Assembly (NCBI GenBank): GCA_034440115.1
Contig: JAWXBM010000028.1
Location: 1 to 44,111, forward strand
Length of the DNA stretch: 44,111 nucleotides
Direction of reading: 5' to 3'
Origin: JAWXBM01 sp034440115
Lineage (GTDB): Bacteria; Pseudomonadota; Gammaproteobacteria; Xanthomonadales; SZUA-36
A program made the translations under genes and the position numbers. Position 1 is the first letter of the stretch, and each line of letters starts with the position of its first letter. The notes below the pieces were generated by a model. The model was not told where the DNA came from, did not search any database, and saw nothing but the letters and a program-made list of their open reading frames with translations. Shown here in pieces: positions 1 to 7,062 of this stretch.

Positions 1-521
1 GAGAACCCCACATCAAGCTCTGAAACCAAGAAATATAGAGAGTAATTCCTACTTGAGATTTCTGGTTTTGGGTTTTCACACAGCCTCCGCGGGAACGTCT
101 GCGCTCCCTGCAGCGACTGAAATACAATACATCCTGGACACCCACTCAGTTGTACATCCTGGGCACCCACACAGTCGCAATAGCCTTACATCGAATCGGC
201 TAATTTTCTGCTGAAAATGAAATCTAGCTATGCCACACTGATCTCATGCCAACATCTCCAAAAGGCCTGGTTTCTCTGAGTGACACGCCGTGTTTATAGA
301 TACCAGCTCATTCAAGCGCCACTCGTCCTCAATTCACGAGATCTGAGGTACGGATTTGAATCAGATGGCACATACACTGCGGCTGAAGATCTACTCCAGC
401 CACCCATATCTTTTCCTGACCAATTCAATTCAAATTTGGCTGGTGTAAATTACAACCATCACACATCCAGCTCGTTTAGAACGACCTCACCAAGTTTGAA
501 GATCGCATGGGCGTGCAAGGG
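1..521. other. Gene-poor left edge with repeat remnants
   Basis: About 520 bases with no convincing gene. The only open frame of any size here (280-582, plus) has no family resemblance and overlaps the 3' end of a well-supported gene on the other strand. The stretch is visibly more AT-rich than the main body of the window. It contains one copy of the 56-bp repeat (155-210), a partial internal duplication just before it (129-150 against 153-174), and a short motif at 401-417 that recurs at 983-999. The sequence around 75-118 resembles the kind of short tail left by insertion elements, but no element can be named. Confidence 0.6.
155..210 (-). repeat. 56-bp dispersed repeat, copy A
   Basis: Aligned by eye against 2854-2909 without gaps, 48 of 56 positions match in the same orientation. 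The best-conserved block is the core that reads CTGTGTGGG on the minus strand, preceded by ATTGCGA. A shorter, less complete version of the same end lies just to the left (129-150), so the unit looks partly duplicated. The two full copies bracket the DUF2541-like, HigBA and lipoprotein genes. Its identity is unknown; a REP-like or element-end sequence is an inference. Confidence 0.7.
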
Positions 522-920
522 CTATCGGACACCCCATAGTGTTATATCCGCACCTTTCCGGCCTTTGGTTCGAGCCTCGTAGTAAAGTACGACTTTATCT
601 ATATAACGAGAATCACCATCTAGGTCGATCTGCCCGGACTGCTTGCCTTTGGTCAGTAAGCGGTTTTTCTCAAAGACTTGCTCTGACCCATTTTCGAAGT
701 GAATGACCACACGTTTAAACTCAACCGCGCCACCCGTTGCCTTGACCTGCACACTTTTGAATGCACCACTATCTTTGCCTACATTTATCGTGTCTCTTTC
801 AGACAGGTCTGTAACATGCCGTTCTCCGAGCAATACCTTGTTCTGCGCAGTAGCACTTTCGGGTAATGCAAAAGTTAGAATGACAATTGAAAGTAAAACT
901 AAGCTTCTTGATCGAAACAT
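522..920 (-). CDS. Small exported DUF2541/YaaI-like protein
   Basis: This encodes 132 residues with a clear signal peptide (basic start, hydrophobic core at residues 7-19, Ala-rich cleavage region ending near ATAQ at 23-26). The mature part of about 105 residues begins with a VLLGE segment and alternates beta-strand-like stretches with NG and DGD turns. This resembles small periplasmic beta-sandwich proteins such as the YaaI/DUF2541 group, but the match is from memory of the pattern, not a search. The ATG at 920 is supported by GAGGAG eight bases upstream. Base composition is more AT-rich than most of the window. No catalytic residues are evident. It stands alone, upstream of the HigBA pair on the same strand, within the segment bracketed by the 56-bp repeats. 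Confidence 0.7.
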   Translation of the reverse strand: MFRSRSLVLLSIVILTFALPESATAQNKVLLGERHVTDLSERDTINVGKDSGAFKSVQVKATGGAVEFKRVVIHFENGSEQVFEKNRLLTKGKQSGQIDLDGDSRYIDKVVLYYEARTKGRKGADITLWGVR

Positions 921-1043
921 GCTGTCGTCTCCTCAGTGTTGATGCACCATTTTTGTTGTCTTGATTCGAAAAAAACTCCGGACACCCGTATCTTTTCCTA
1001 ATCATCTGGACTTCTTCATTGACCTGTCAGCATCGTGCCAATG

Positions 1044-1355
1044 TCAGGCAGCACTGAGCGGGCGTATTCGCCGCACATCTTCGCGTATCGCGTCTGCAAC
1101 CGCCCACAAATCGACCGCCCTCTGCGCGTTTAGCCAAAACTCCGGGCTGTTACCGAAAAGGCGCGACAGCCTCAGCGCCATCTCGGGACTGACTGCCCGC
1201 CGCTCCCGCAAGAGCTCGTTGACTGACTGGCGCGATACACCGATTGCCTCTGCCAAGCCACTAACCGTTAAATCGTAGTCCGGCAAAAAGTCCTCCCGCA
1301 ACATCTCTCCCGGATGCGTCGGTCTGCGTTTGATACCTGTGTTTGCAATACTCAT
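1044..1355 (-). CDS. higA: HigA-family antitoxin (HTH, addiction module)
   Basis: The product is 103 residues with the hallmark HigA opening RRPTHPGEMLREDFL (residues 9-23), then an XRE-type helix-turn-helix (about 28-65: LTVSGLAEAIGVSRQSVNEL, followed by the conserved SPEMALRLSRLFGNSPEFWL). It should bind and neutralise the toxin encoded immediately upstream and repress their shared promoter. I chose the ATG at 1355 because GGAGGG lies seven to eight bases upstream; a TTG start at 1370 would add five residues with no benefit. The toxin stop codon is 15 bases before this start, so the two are surely co-transcribed. Toxin-first order is typical of HigBA systems. Confidence 0.93.
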   Translation of the reverse strand: MSIANTGIKRRPTHPGEMLREDFLPDYDLTVSGLAEAIGVSRQSVNELLRERRAVSPEMALRLSRLFGNSPEFWLNAQRAVDLWAVADAIREDVRRIRPLSAA

Positions 1356-1370
1356 CCTGCCCTCCGCCAA

Positions 1371-1652
1371 CTAATGGTAATCACATACTTCAACTTCATA
1401 TGCGTCACTTTGTTCGAAGCGAAAACACATTTTCCACTGATCATTGATTGAGATCGACTGCTGACCTTTCCGATCATCCTCCAGCTCATGCAACCGGTTT
1501 CCTCGCGGTGTTCGTAGGTCCTCGAGTGCGCTGGAAAGATCGATGTACTCAAGCTTTCGAGCCGCACGTTTCTCGATATCTGCCGGTAAACCCTTTGCCT
1601 TACCCGTCTCGTAAAGGCCTTTACTGCGCTTGTCCGCAAAAGTCTTGATCAC
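1371..1652 (-). CDS. higB: HigB-family RelE-like mRNA interferase toxin
   Basis: This 93-residue protein has the RelE/HigB fold signature: an opening IKTFADK, the segment ARKLEYIDLSSALEDL (31-46), NRLHELEDDRKGQQSISINDQWKMCF (52-77), and the C-terminal acidic/histidine end DYH. Family members cleave ribosome-bound mRNA and are held in check by HigA. The start is GTG at 1652, placed so that the N-terminus matches the usual MIKSF-like opening of the family. No ATG is available nearby. A good sigma-70-like promoter ends only a few bases upstream, so the message may be nearly leaderless. The gene is intact, with no frameshift seen. Confidence 0.93.
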   Translation of the reverse strand: MIKTFADKRSKGLYETGKAKGLPADIEKRAARKLEYIDLSSALEDLRTPRGNRLHELEDDRKGQQSISINDQWKMCFRFEQSDAYEVEVCDYH

Positions 1653-1659
1653 GCCCCAA

Positions 1660-1688
1660 AGCGTAACGCGTCACGTGACAGGCGTCAA
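1660..1688 (-). promoter_or_regulatory. Candidate higBA promoter with palindromic operator
   Basis: On the minus strand a -35-like TTGACG (1688-1683) and a -10-like TACGCT (1665-1660) are separated by exactly 17 bases. The spacer contains a perfect 10-base palindrome, GTCACGTGAC (1670-1679). A palindrome inside the promoter of a toxin-antitoxin pair is what autoregulation by HigA would need. The predicted transcription start (about 1653) falls at the GTG start codon of higB. The boxes were found by eye, and the -10 box is only a partial match. Confidence 0.5.
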
Positions 1689-1842
1689 TGCTCGTCGCGC
1701 TCGACAGACACCCACGACCTGTCCGCAATAAGCGCAGGCGCAACGAGACGGGGAAAGTGATCTATAATCTGTATCCGGTGCATACATTGCAGAAACAATC
1801 GTTCAGTCCTTCCCTCGGCAGCCTCCGTTGATACGGCTCGCC

Positions 1843-2838
1843 ATGAAAGTCCGCGTGTCTTTTCTCGGCGTACTTTTTCTCATTGCCGGATGCGCGACCT
1901 ACGCACCACTCGACCCAGCGTTTTTCGCCATTGATCGCGGAATCCTGCCGTCTCCCGATACCACGGCACAGATTGCCGGACTTGGCCCCTGCACGGACAA
2001 TCCCGACCGCACTCTCCGTCTCAAAACCAACCAGCCGATCCATGTACTGGTTCATGGTTGTTTTGGATCTTCCGGTAATTTTCGTGGATTGGCACAAGTG
2101 CTGGCGTTTCATGGCCAGCAATCGGCCTGTTTCACCTACGACGACCGCGCGGATCTGACGCAGGTCGCAGGCGAGTTACGAACGGCCTTGCATCAATTGG
2201 AAGAACAAACACATTCGTCAAAAATTACCCTGATCGGACACAGTCAAGGCGCCCTGGTTGCGCACAAATCACTGACCGACTTGCCACAACCCCTGCCACC
2301 AACTGACTTGTCACTGGTAACGATTTCAGGCCCCTTCTCCGGTATTGCGGCGGCAAAAACATGCGGCCGCAAATGGCTCTATCCGCTTAGCCTTGGCATT
2401 TTACCGTTAAGCTGTTATCTGTTTACCGGTGCCAAATGGATGGACATCACTTATTCCTCAAGCTTCATTCGCGAGCCCGGGCAATTGGCTTCTCAAGTCA
2501 GCCAATACCTGAAGATCGATACCGATGAGAGCGAAAGCTGCCGGCGTGAAGAAGAAGGTCGCTGTGTGGAAAATGACGATATTTTCTCGCTGGCGGAACA
2601 GCGGAATGTACTGGTTGAAAGCGATCCACGCACCGAGCAAGTTACCGTGCGAGCCGGCCATGTGGAGATCGTCGGTGACAAGAGCATCGCACCAACCAAA
2701 CTGATCGAAGTGTTGCAGCAACAGGATGTGCTCCATACAACCGCGCCCGAGCGCTTATCGGCCTTCCGACGGCTGCTGGAAGAACTCTATCAACTTGATG
2801 CTCCGGACCGGGTAGCTCCGCGGGACTCTACTGGCTGA
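1843..2838 (+). CDS. Lipoprotein alpha/beta hydrolase (lipase/esterase-like)
   Basis: The product is 331 residues. It begins with a short basic segment, a hydrophobic core and the lipobox LIAGC with Cys17, so it should be a lipid-anchored envelope protein. The hydrolase part shows a strand-loop VLVHGCFGSS (about 68-77, oxyanion region), the nucleophile elbow GHSQGA with Ser134, and a late histidine in RAGHVEIVGD that could complete the triad with a preceding Asp. This fits an alpha/beta hydrolase; the substrate is unknown. I placed the start at the ATG at 1843 because it gives a proper lipoprotein signal; a TTG at 1828 would add five residues. A TATAAT at 1763-1768 is a possible -10, without a good -35. 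It lies within the segment bracketed by the 56-bp repeats. Confidence 0.85.
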   Translation: MKVRVSFLGVLFLIAGCATYAPLDPAFFAIDRGILPSPDTTAQIAGLGPCTDNPDRTLRLKTNQPIHVLVHGCFGSSGNFRGLAQVLAFHGQQSACFTYDDRADLTQVAGELRTALHQLEEQTHSSKITLIGHSQGALVAHKSLTDLPQPLPPTDLSLVTISGPFSGIAAAKTCGRKWLYPLSLGILPLSCYLFTGAKWMDITYSSSFIREPGQLASQVSQYLKIDTDESESCRREEEGRCVENDDIFSLAEQRNVLVESDPRTEQVTVRAGHVEIVGDKSIAPTKLIEVLQQQDVLHTTAPERLSAFRRLLEELYQLDAPDRVAPRDSTG

Positions 2839-2853
2839 ATTTTGCTGGACGCG

Positions 2854-2909
2854 CATCCTGGACGCCCACACAGTCGCAATAACCAGACAACGAATCGGGT
2901 GATTTTCTG
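2854..2909 (-). repeat. 56-bp dispersed repeat, copy B
   Basis: This is the second copy of the repeat at 155-210, in the same orientation, with eight mismatches over 56 bases. It begins 16 bases after the stop codon of the lipoprotein hydrolase, in a 226-base intergenic stretch (2839-3064) that otherwise shows no gene I can support. The direct orientation means that recombination between the copies would remove the 2.7 kb between them. Confidence 0.7.
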
Positions 2910-3064
2910 GTGATGATCGTTACCCTATACGGCAACTGTAGCTCATCGACGCAGCGTGCTGCAAAAAGTCGTGTCTGCAAAATGCCTTCCTCCCGTAATC
3001 TTTTTCTGGCGTCAATGCGATACACTTTCCAACCGCTACTCAGTCGGGTCTTATTTCTAATCAG

Positions 3065-3988
3065 ATGAAGCCATTGCATATTGAAACGCCGCTGTTCGAG
3101 TCCCGCGCTATGACCATCAGCGCTGGCAGAACGGTATGGTTAAAACTCGAAACAGCGCAGCCGCCCGGCTCATTCAAGATTCGTGGCATCGGCCATGCGT
3201 GCCAGGAGTACGTTCGCCGCGGCGCCAAGCGATTTATTTCATCATCCGGCGGAAATGCGGGCATTGCAGTGGCCTACGCCGGACGCCATTTATCCGTGCC
3301 GGTGGTGGTGGTGGTTCCCGAGACCACCACAGAAGCAGCCAAGGCGCTGATCCGGCAAGAAGGCGCCGAAGTGGTGATCCATGGCCCTTCCTGGAGCGAA
3401 GCGAATGCACTGGCGCAGTCAATGGTCAACACATCCGATGCATTTTTGCATCCATTCGATGACCCGCTTATCTGGCAAGGGCATGCCAGCCTGGTTGATG
3501 AAATAGTGCAATCGGGGGTAAAACCTGGCGCGATCGTTCTCTCGGTTGGAGGCGGCGGGTTACTGAGTGGCGTTGTGGCAGGGCTGCAGCGAAACGGTTG
3601 GACCGATGTCCCGGTGATTGCAGTTGAAACCCTTGGAGCCGACTCCTTCGCGCAGTCGCTTCGAGCAGGCTATCGGATAAAGCTGGCCGCCATCACCAGC
3701 ATTGCTACTTCACTGGGCGCCACCCAGGTTTGTGAGCAGGCGTTCAGTTGGTCAAAGAAGCATCCCATTCGCAGCATGGTGGTCTCGGACCGGTCCGCTG
3801 TAGCTGCATGCCTGCGATTCCTTGCCGATCAGCGGGTGGTGGTGGAGCCGGCTTGCGGGGCATCTCTCGCAGCGGTCTATGACGGCGGAAAGGAACTTGA
3901 AGAGTTCGAGTCCGTTCTGGTGGTTGTCTGTGGCGGAGCGACCGCAACCGTCGAAAAGTTGCAGGGACAGAAGAATGTATTGGCATAA
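3065..3988 (+). CDS. PLP-dependent serine/threonine dehydratase-like enzyme
   Basis: This encodes 307 residues of fold-type II PLP enzyme. The Schiff-base lysine is Lys38 in PPGSFKIRG, the substrate loop is SSGGNAG (60-66), the phosphate-binding glycine loop is VGGGGLLSG (about 161-169), and a late VVCGGATAT segment matches the serine dehydratase group. Family members deaminate L-serine or L-threonine to 2-oxoacids; some relatives act on D-serine or racemise serine, so the stereochemistry is open. It is slightly shorter than biosynthetic threonine deaminase and has no C-terminal ACT domain, which favours a catabolic role. No strong ribosome binding site precedes the ATG. The next gene, on the same strand 71 bases on, is a D-aminoacylase-like fusion, so a link to D-amino acid use is possible but only inferred. 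Confidence 0.85.
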   Translation: MKPLHIETPLFESRAMTISAGRTVWLKLETAQPPGSFKIRGIGHACQEYVRRGAKRFISSSGGNAGIAVAYAGRHLSVPVVVVVPETTTEAAKALIRQEGAEVVIHGPSWSEANALAQSMVNTSDAFLHPFDDPLIWQGHASLVDEIVQSGVKPGAIVLSVGGGGLLSGVVAGLQRNGWTDVPVIAVETLGADSFAQSLRAGYRIKLAAITSIATSLGATQVCEQAFSWSKKHPIRSMVVSDRSAVAACLRFLADQRVVVEPACGASLAAVYDGGKELEEFESVLVVVCGGATATVEKLQGQKNVLA

Positions 3989-4059
3989 CGCGTCGCCTTG
4001 CCCGTGCGCTTGATCGCTCCAAGGCCGTATCATGGCCGCCCAGGCTTTCGGAATAACCC

Positions 4060-6987
4060 ATGATCCGTTGCCCTCGCTTCACAGCATTCGTCATCGTTCT
4101 GGCGCTCACGTTTACTTGCAGCAGACACGAAGACCTGTTTGCCGCCATGGAAACCGGCGACGACAACCCCATCATCGATGCCCTGTTCGCAGCCTGGGAT
4201 ATACCCGGTTCGCCGGGGTGCGCGCTCGCTGTAGCGCAGGACGGTGCCCTGGTTTACTCGCGCGGCTATGGCTACGCCAACCTCGACTACGATATTCCCA
4301 TTACACCGCAGACCGTGTTCGATGTCGGCTCGGTGACCAAGCAATTCGTCGCTGCCAACCTCACCCTGTTGGCCCTGGACGGAAAACTGGCGCTGGAAGA
4401 CAACGTCCGCCGGTGGCTTCCGGAGCTGCCAGAATACCAGTGGCCGATTACTCTGCAGCAGATGATCTACCATACCAGCGGTCTGCGTGACTATCTCGAC
4501 CTGTTCCCGCTGGCAGGGCGGGACGACTATTACCCGATTTCCCCCGCACAAATACTGGCGATGATGTCGCTACAGCAAGCGCTGATTTTCCGCCCCGGCG
4601 ATCGCTATCTCTACAGCAATACGGCTTACATGCTGTTGGCGCAGGTTGTGCAGCGCGCCAGTGGCCAAGCGCTGGGCGAAATGGCGCAGCAGCGTATCTT
4701 CGGGCCGCTGGGGATGACCAGCAGCAGAATGTATGAAAACCTTGAGGAGATTATCCCGAAGCGCGCAACCGGCTACGATCGTGACGGTGCGGGTGGCCTG
4801 CGGATCGTGCACAACTATAATTTCGATGTCGCCGGCGACGGGCAACTTTACACCACGGTGGAAGATCTGCTGCGCTGGGACAACTACCTGCATGGCGCCG
4901 AAAAGCCGCCGATTGAGCCGTTGATGCTGTACGAAGGACACCTCAACAACGGCGATCCGGTCGGCTACGCCCAGGGCATTCAGCTGGAAGAGTATCGCGG
5001 TCTGCGTAGCGTAGGGCACAGTGGCAGTTCCTGGGGGTTCCGCACCGAACTCGTGCGGTTCGTGGAGCCCGGGTTGTCGATCGTCACCGCCTGCAATGCT
5101 GATTTTGCCAAGCCCGGAGAACTGGCGCAGCGCGTTGCAGATTACTACCTGGCTGACCAGCTTGGGCCTGCAAGCAGCGCCGAGGAACCCGGCACCGGTC
5201 AGCAGGAAGATGACCCGCAGTCCGAACCGCCATCGCTTTCATCTGCCCAGCTTGCCGAATTTACCGGTGAATATTTCTCCGCTGAGCTCGACGCCACGTA
5301 TCGTTTCGAAGTCGTTGGCGGCGGCCTGAACGTGCGTATCGAGCAGGAGCCGGCGCTCGAAGTCAGATCAGTAGCCGAAGATGAGTTCGAGTTCAGTTTC
5401 CAGCCGCATGGGTGGTCGGAACCACAGCCGGTAAGCCTGGCGTTCGACCGCAACCCCAGCGGCGCGAACAGCGGGTTTGGCCTGAGCATGGGCCCAGAGC
5501 GAGGCATTGTGTTTGAGCGGCGTCAGGAGCCCGCTGGTTTGGTTATCGTCAATGCACGGGTAGTCGATGGCAGCGGTGGCCCGTCCCGGAATGTGAACGT
5601 ACGCATCGCGGCAGAGCGCATCGCTGAGGTTGGAAATTTTGAGCCGTCTGCAGCGGACGCTGTTGTCGATGCTGCTGGCCTGGTGTTGGCGCCTGGATTT
5701 ATCGACGTCCATAGCCACCACGACGATGGCCTGTTCGAGTCACCGGGTGCGCTGGCGGCGGTCAGCCAGGGAATCACCACCATTGTGGCCGGGCAGGATG
5801 GAACTCAGAACTATCCTTTGGCGGAGTTCTTCGCCGAACTCGAGACATCACCCGTGGCCATCAACATCGCCTCCTATGCCGGTCACGGGACATTGCGCGG
5901 CATGGTCATGGGCGAGGACTATCAGCGCCAGGCGACCGGTGAAGAATTGGCGCAGATGGCAAGCCTGCTAGGCGCCGAAATGGAAGCAGGTTCATTGGGC
6001 CTGTCGAGCGGGCTGGAATACGATCCCGGGTCTTTTTCCGCCACCAAAGAATTGGTGGAACTCGCCCAGGTGGCGGCTCGCCATGGGGGCCGCTATATCA
6101 GCCATATCCGCAGCGAGGACCAGTATTTCTGGGCAGCCATCGATGAAGCTATCCTCATCGGCCGTGAAGCGCGAATACCGGTTCAGGTGAGCCACATCAA
6201 ACTCGCCATGAGCCGTTGGTGGGGGCAGGCCAGCCGACTGACAGACACGCTGGACCAAGCCCGTGCATCAGGCGTCGACATCAGCGCGGATATCTACCCG
6301 TACCGGGCCTGGAATGCAGGATTCAGCTGGCTGACGACCGTGTTCCCGAATCGTGATCTGGATCGAAGAGATGGGGCGGAGTACATCCTCAGAGACATGT
6401 TGTCACCGGAAGGAATTTTGGTCGCCAGCTACAAACCGAAGCCCGCCTACGACGGCATGAATATCGCTCAGATTGCTGAAATCCGTGGGTCCGATGCGGA
6501 GACGACGCTGATGGAGTTATTGAAGGCGGACAAGGCCATGGGTGGCGAGCAGTCCGGCTCCCAAATGTTGGGATTTGCCATGGACGAACCCGATATCGAG
6601 GCCATCATGGCCTGGCCGTATACCGTCATCGGCAGTGATGGCGATCTTGCCGGCCCCCATCCGCGCGGCTTTGGCGCCTTTACCCGTTTTCTCGGACATT
6701 ATCTCCGTGACCGCAAGGTGCTCAGTCTCGAGGGAGGTATTAGAAGAATGACCTCGCTTTCCGCCCAACAGGTCGGGATTGCTGAGCGCGGTTTGATCCA
6801 GGTGGGTCAGTACGCGGATTTGGTTCTGTTTGACCCGCGGACGGTAAAGGATATTGCCACGACCGAAGCCCCTCATTTGCCATCCGTGGGTATCGAAAAA
6901 GTCTGGGTAAATGGCCAATTGGTATTTGCTGGCGGCCAGATCACAGGCAAGGTGCCCGGCAAACCGATTCGGCGGGCGCGGCTCTGA
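4060..6987 (+). CDS. Fusion: beta-lactamase-fold serine hydrolase + N-acyl-D-amino-acid deacylase-like amidohydrolase
   Basis: The product is 975 residues in two enzyme parts. After an export-like hydrophobic start (residues 8-20), residues about 35-365 form a class C beta-lactamase/DD-peptidase-type hydrolase with all three motifs: SVTK (Ser91, Lys94), YSN (185-187) and HSG (320-322). Residues 370-490 are a Glu/Pro/Ser-rich linker and a small beta-rich domain of the kind that trails such hydrolases. Residues about 493-975 form a D-aminoacylase-type amidohydrolase with DVHSHHDD (His551, His553), ISHIRSE (His682), VSHIK (His712), a late SDGD plus HPRGFGAF segment and the terminal YADLVLFD strand. 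The usual GNCG cysteine motif is replaced by AGQDG (577-581). The start is supported by GGAA upstream. The frame is continuous, so this is a real fusion. Cleavage of D-amino-acid-containing peptides followed by deacylation is inference. Confidence 0.85.
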   Translation: MIRCPRFTAFVIVLALTFTCSRHEDLFAAMETGDDNPIIDALFAAWDIPGSPGCALAVAQDGALVYSRGYGYANLDYDIPITPQTVFDVGSVTKQFVAANLTLLALDGKLALEDNVRRWLPELPEYQWPITLQQMIYHTSGLRDYLDLFPLAGRDDYYPISPAQILAMMSLQQALIFRPGDRYLYSNTAYMLLAQVVQRASGQALGEMAQQRIFGPLGMTSSRMYENLEEIIPKRATGYDRDGAGGLRIVHNYNFDVAGDGQLYTTVEDLLRWDNYLHGAEKPPIEPLMLYEGHLNNGDPVGYAQGIQLEEYRGLRSVGHSGSSWGFRTELVRFVEPGLSIVTACNADFAKPGELAQRVADYYLADQLGPASSAEEPGTGQQEDDPQSEPPSLSSAQLAEFTGEYFSAELDATYRFEVVGGGLNVRIEQEPALEVRSVAEDEFEFSFQPHGWSEPQPVSLAFDRNPSGANSGFGLSMGPERGIVFERRQEPAGLVIVNARVVDGSGGPSRNVNVRIAAERIAEVGNFEPSAADAVVDAAGLVLAPGFIDVHSHHDDGLFESPGALAAVSQGITTIVAGQDGTQNYPLAEFFAELETSPVAINIASYAGHGTLRGMVMGEDYQRQATGEELAQMASLLGAEMEAGSLGLSSGLEYDPGSFSATKELVELAQVAARHGGRYISHIRSEDQYFWAAIDEAILIGREARIPVQVSHIKLAMSRWWGQASRLTDTLDQARASGVDISADIYPYRAWNAGFSWLTTVFPNRDLDRRDGAEYILRDMLSPEGILVASYKPKPAYDGMNIAQIAEIRGSDAETTLMELLKADKAMGGEQSGSQMLGFAMDEPDIEAIMAWPYTVIGSDGDLAGPHPRGFGAFTRFLGHYLRDRKVLSLEGGIRRMTSLSAQQVGIAERGLIQVGQYADLVLFDPRTVKDIATTEAPHLPSVGIEKVWVNGQLVFAGGQITGKVPGKPIRRARL

Positions 6988-7002
6988 TGTGGACCAACCA
7001 TC

Positions 7003-7019
7003 GTCGGCGCATCGCCGAC
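7003..7019. terminator. Short perfect hairpin between convergent genes
   Basis: GTCGGCG and CGCCGAC form a perfect 7-bp stem around a 3-base loop, 15 bases after the stop of the fusion gene and about 45 bases before the convergent ATP-grasp-like gene's stop. There is no T-run on either side, so it is at best a weak or factor-assisted terminator serving both directions. Confidence 0.35.
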
Positions 7020-7062
7020 AGTGGGCATGTTCGTCTGCAAGAACAAACCCAGTCAAACCGGA

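Noticed and set aside
280..582. 100-codon open frame on plus
   Set aside because: It has no family features, lies in the AT-rich repeat-bearing edge, and its end overlaps the well-supported 132-residue exported protein gene on the other strand.
1..3060. Integron cassette array with attC sites
   Set aside because: The repeated 56-bp copies lack the paired core sites expected of attC, and gene spacing and orientation do not follow cassette order.
2828..3079. 83-codon open frame on minus, running through repeat copy B
   Set aside because: It overlaps both neighbouring genes at its ends, and its C-terminal part is just the 56-bp repeat translated. It might be a transposase remnant, but no motif supports that.
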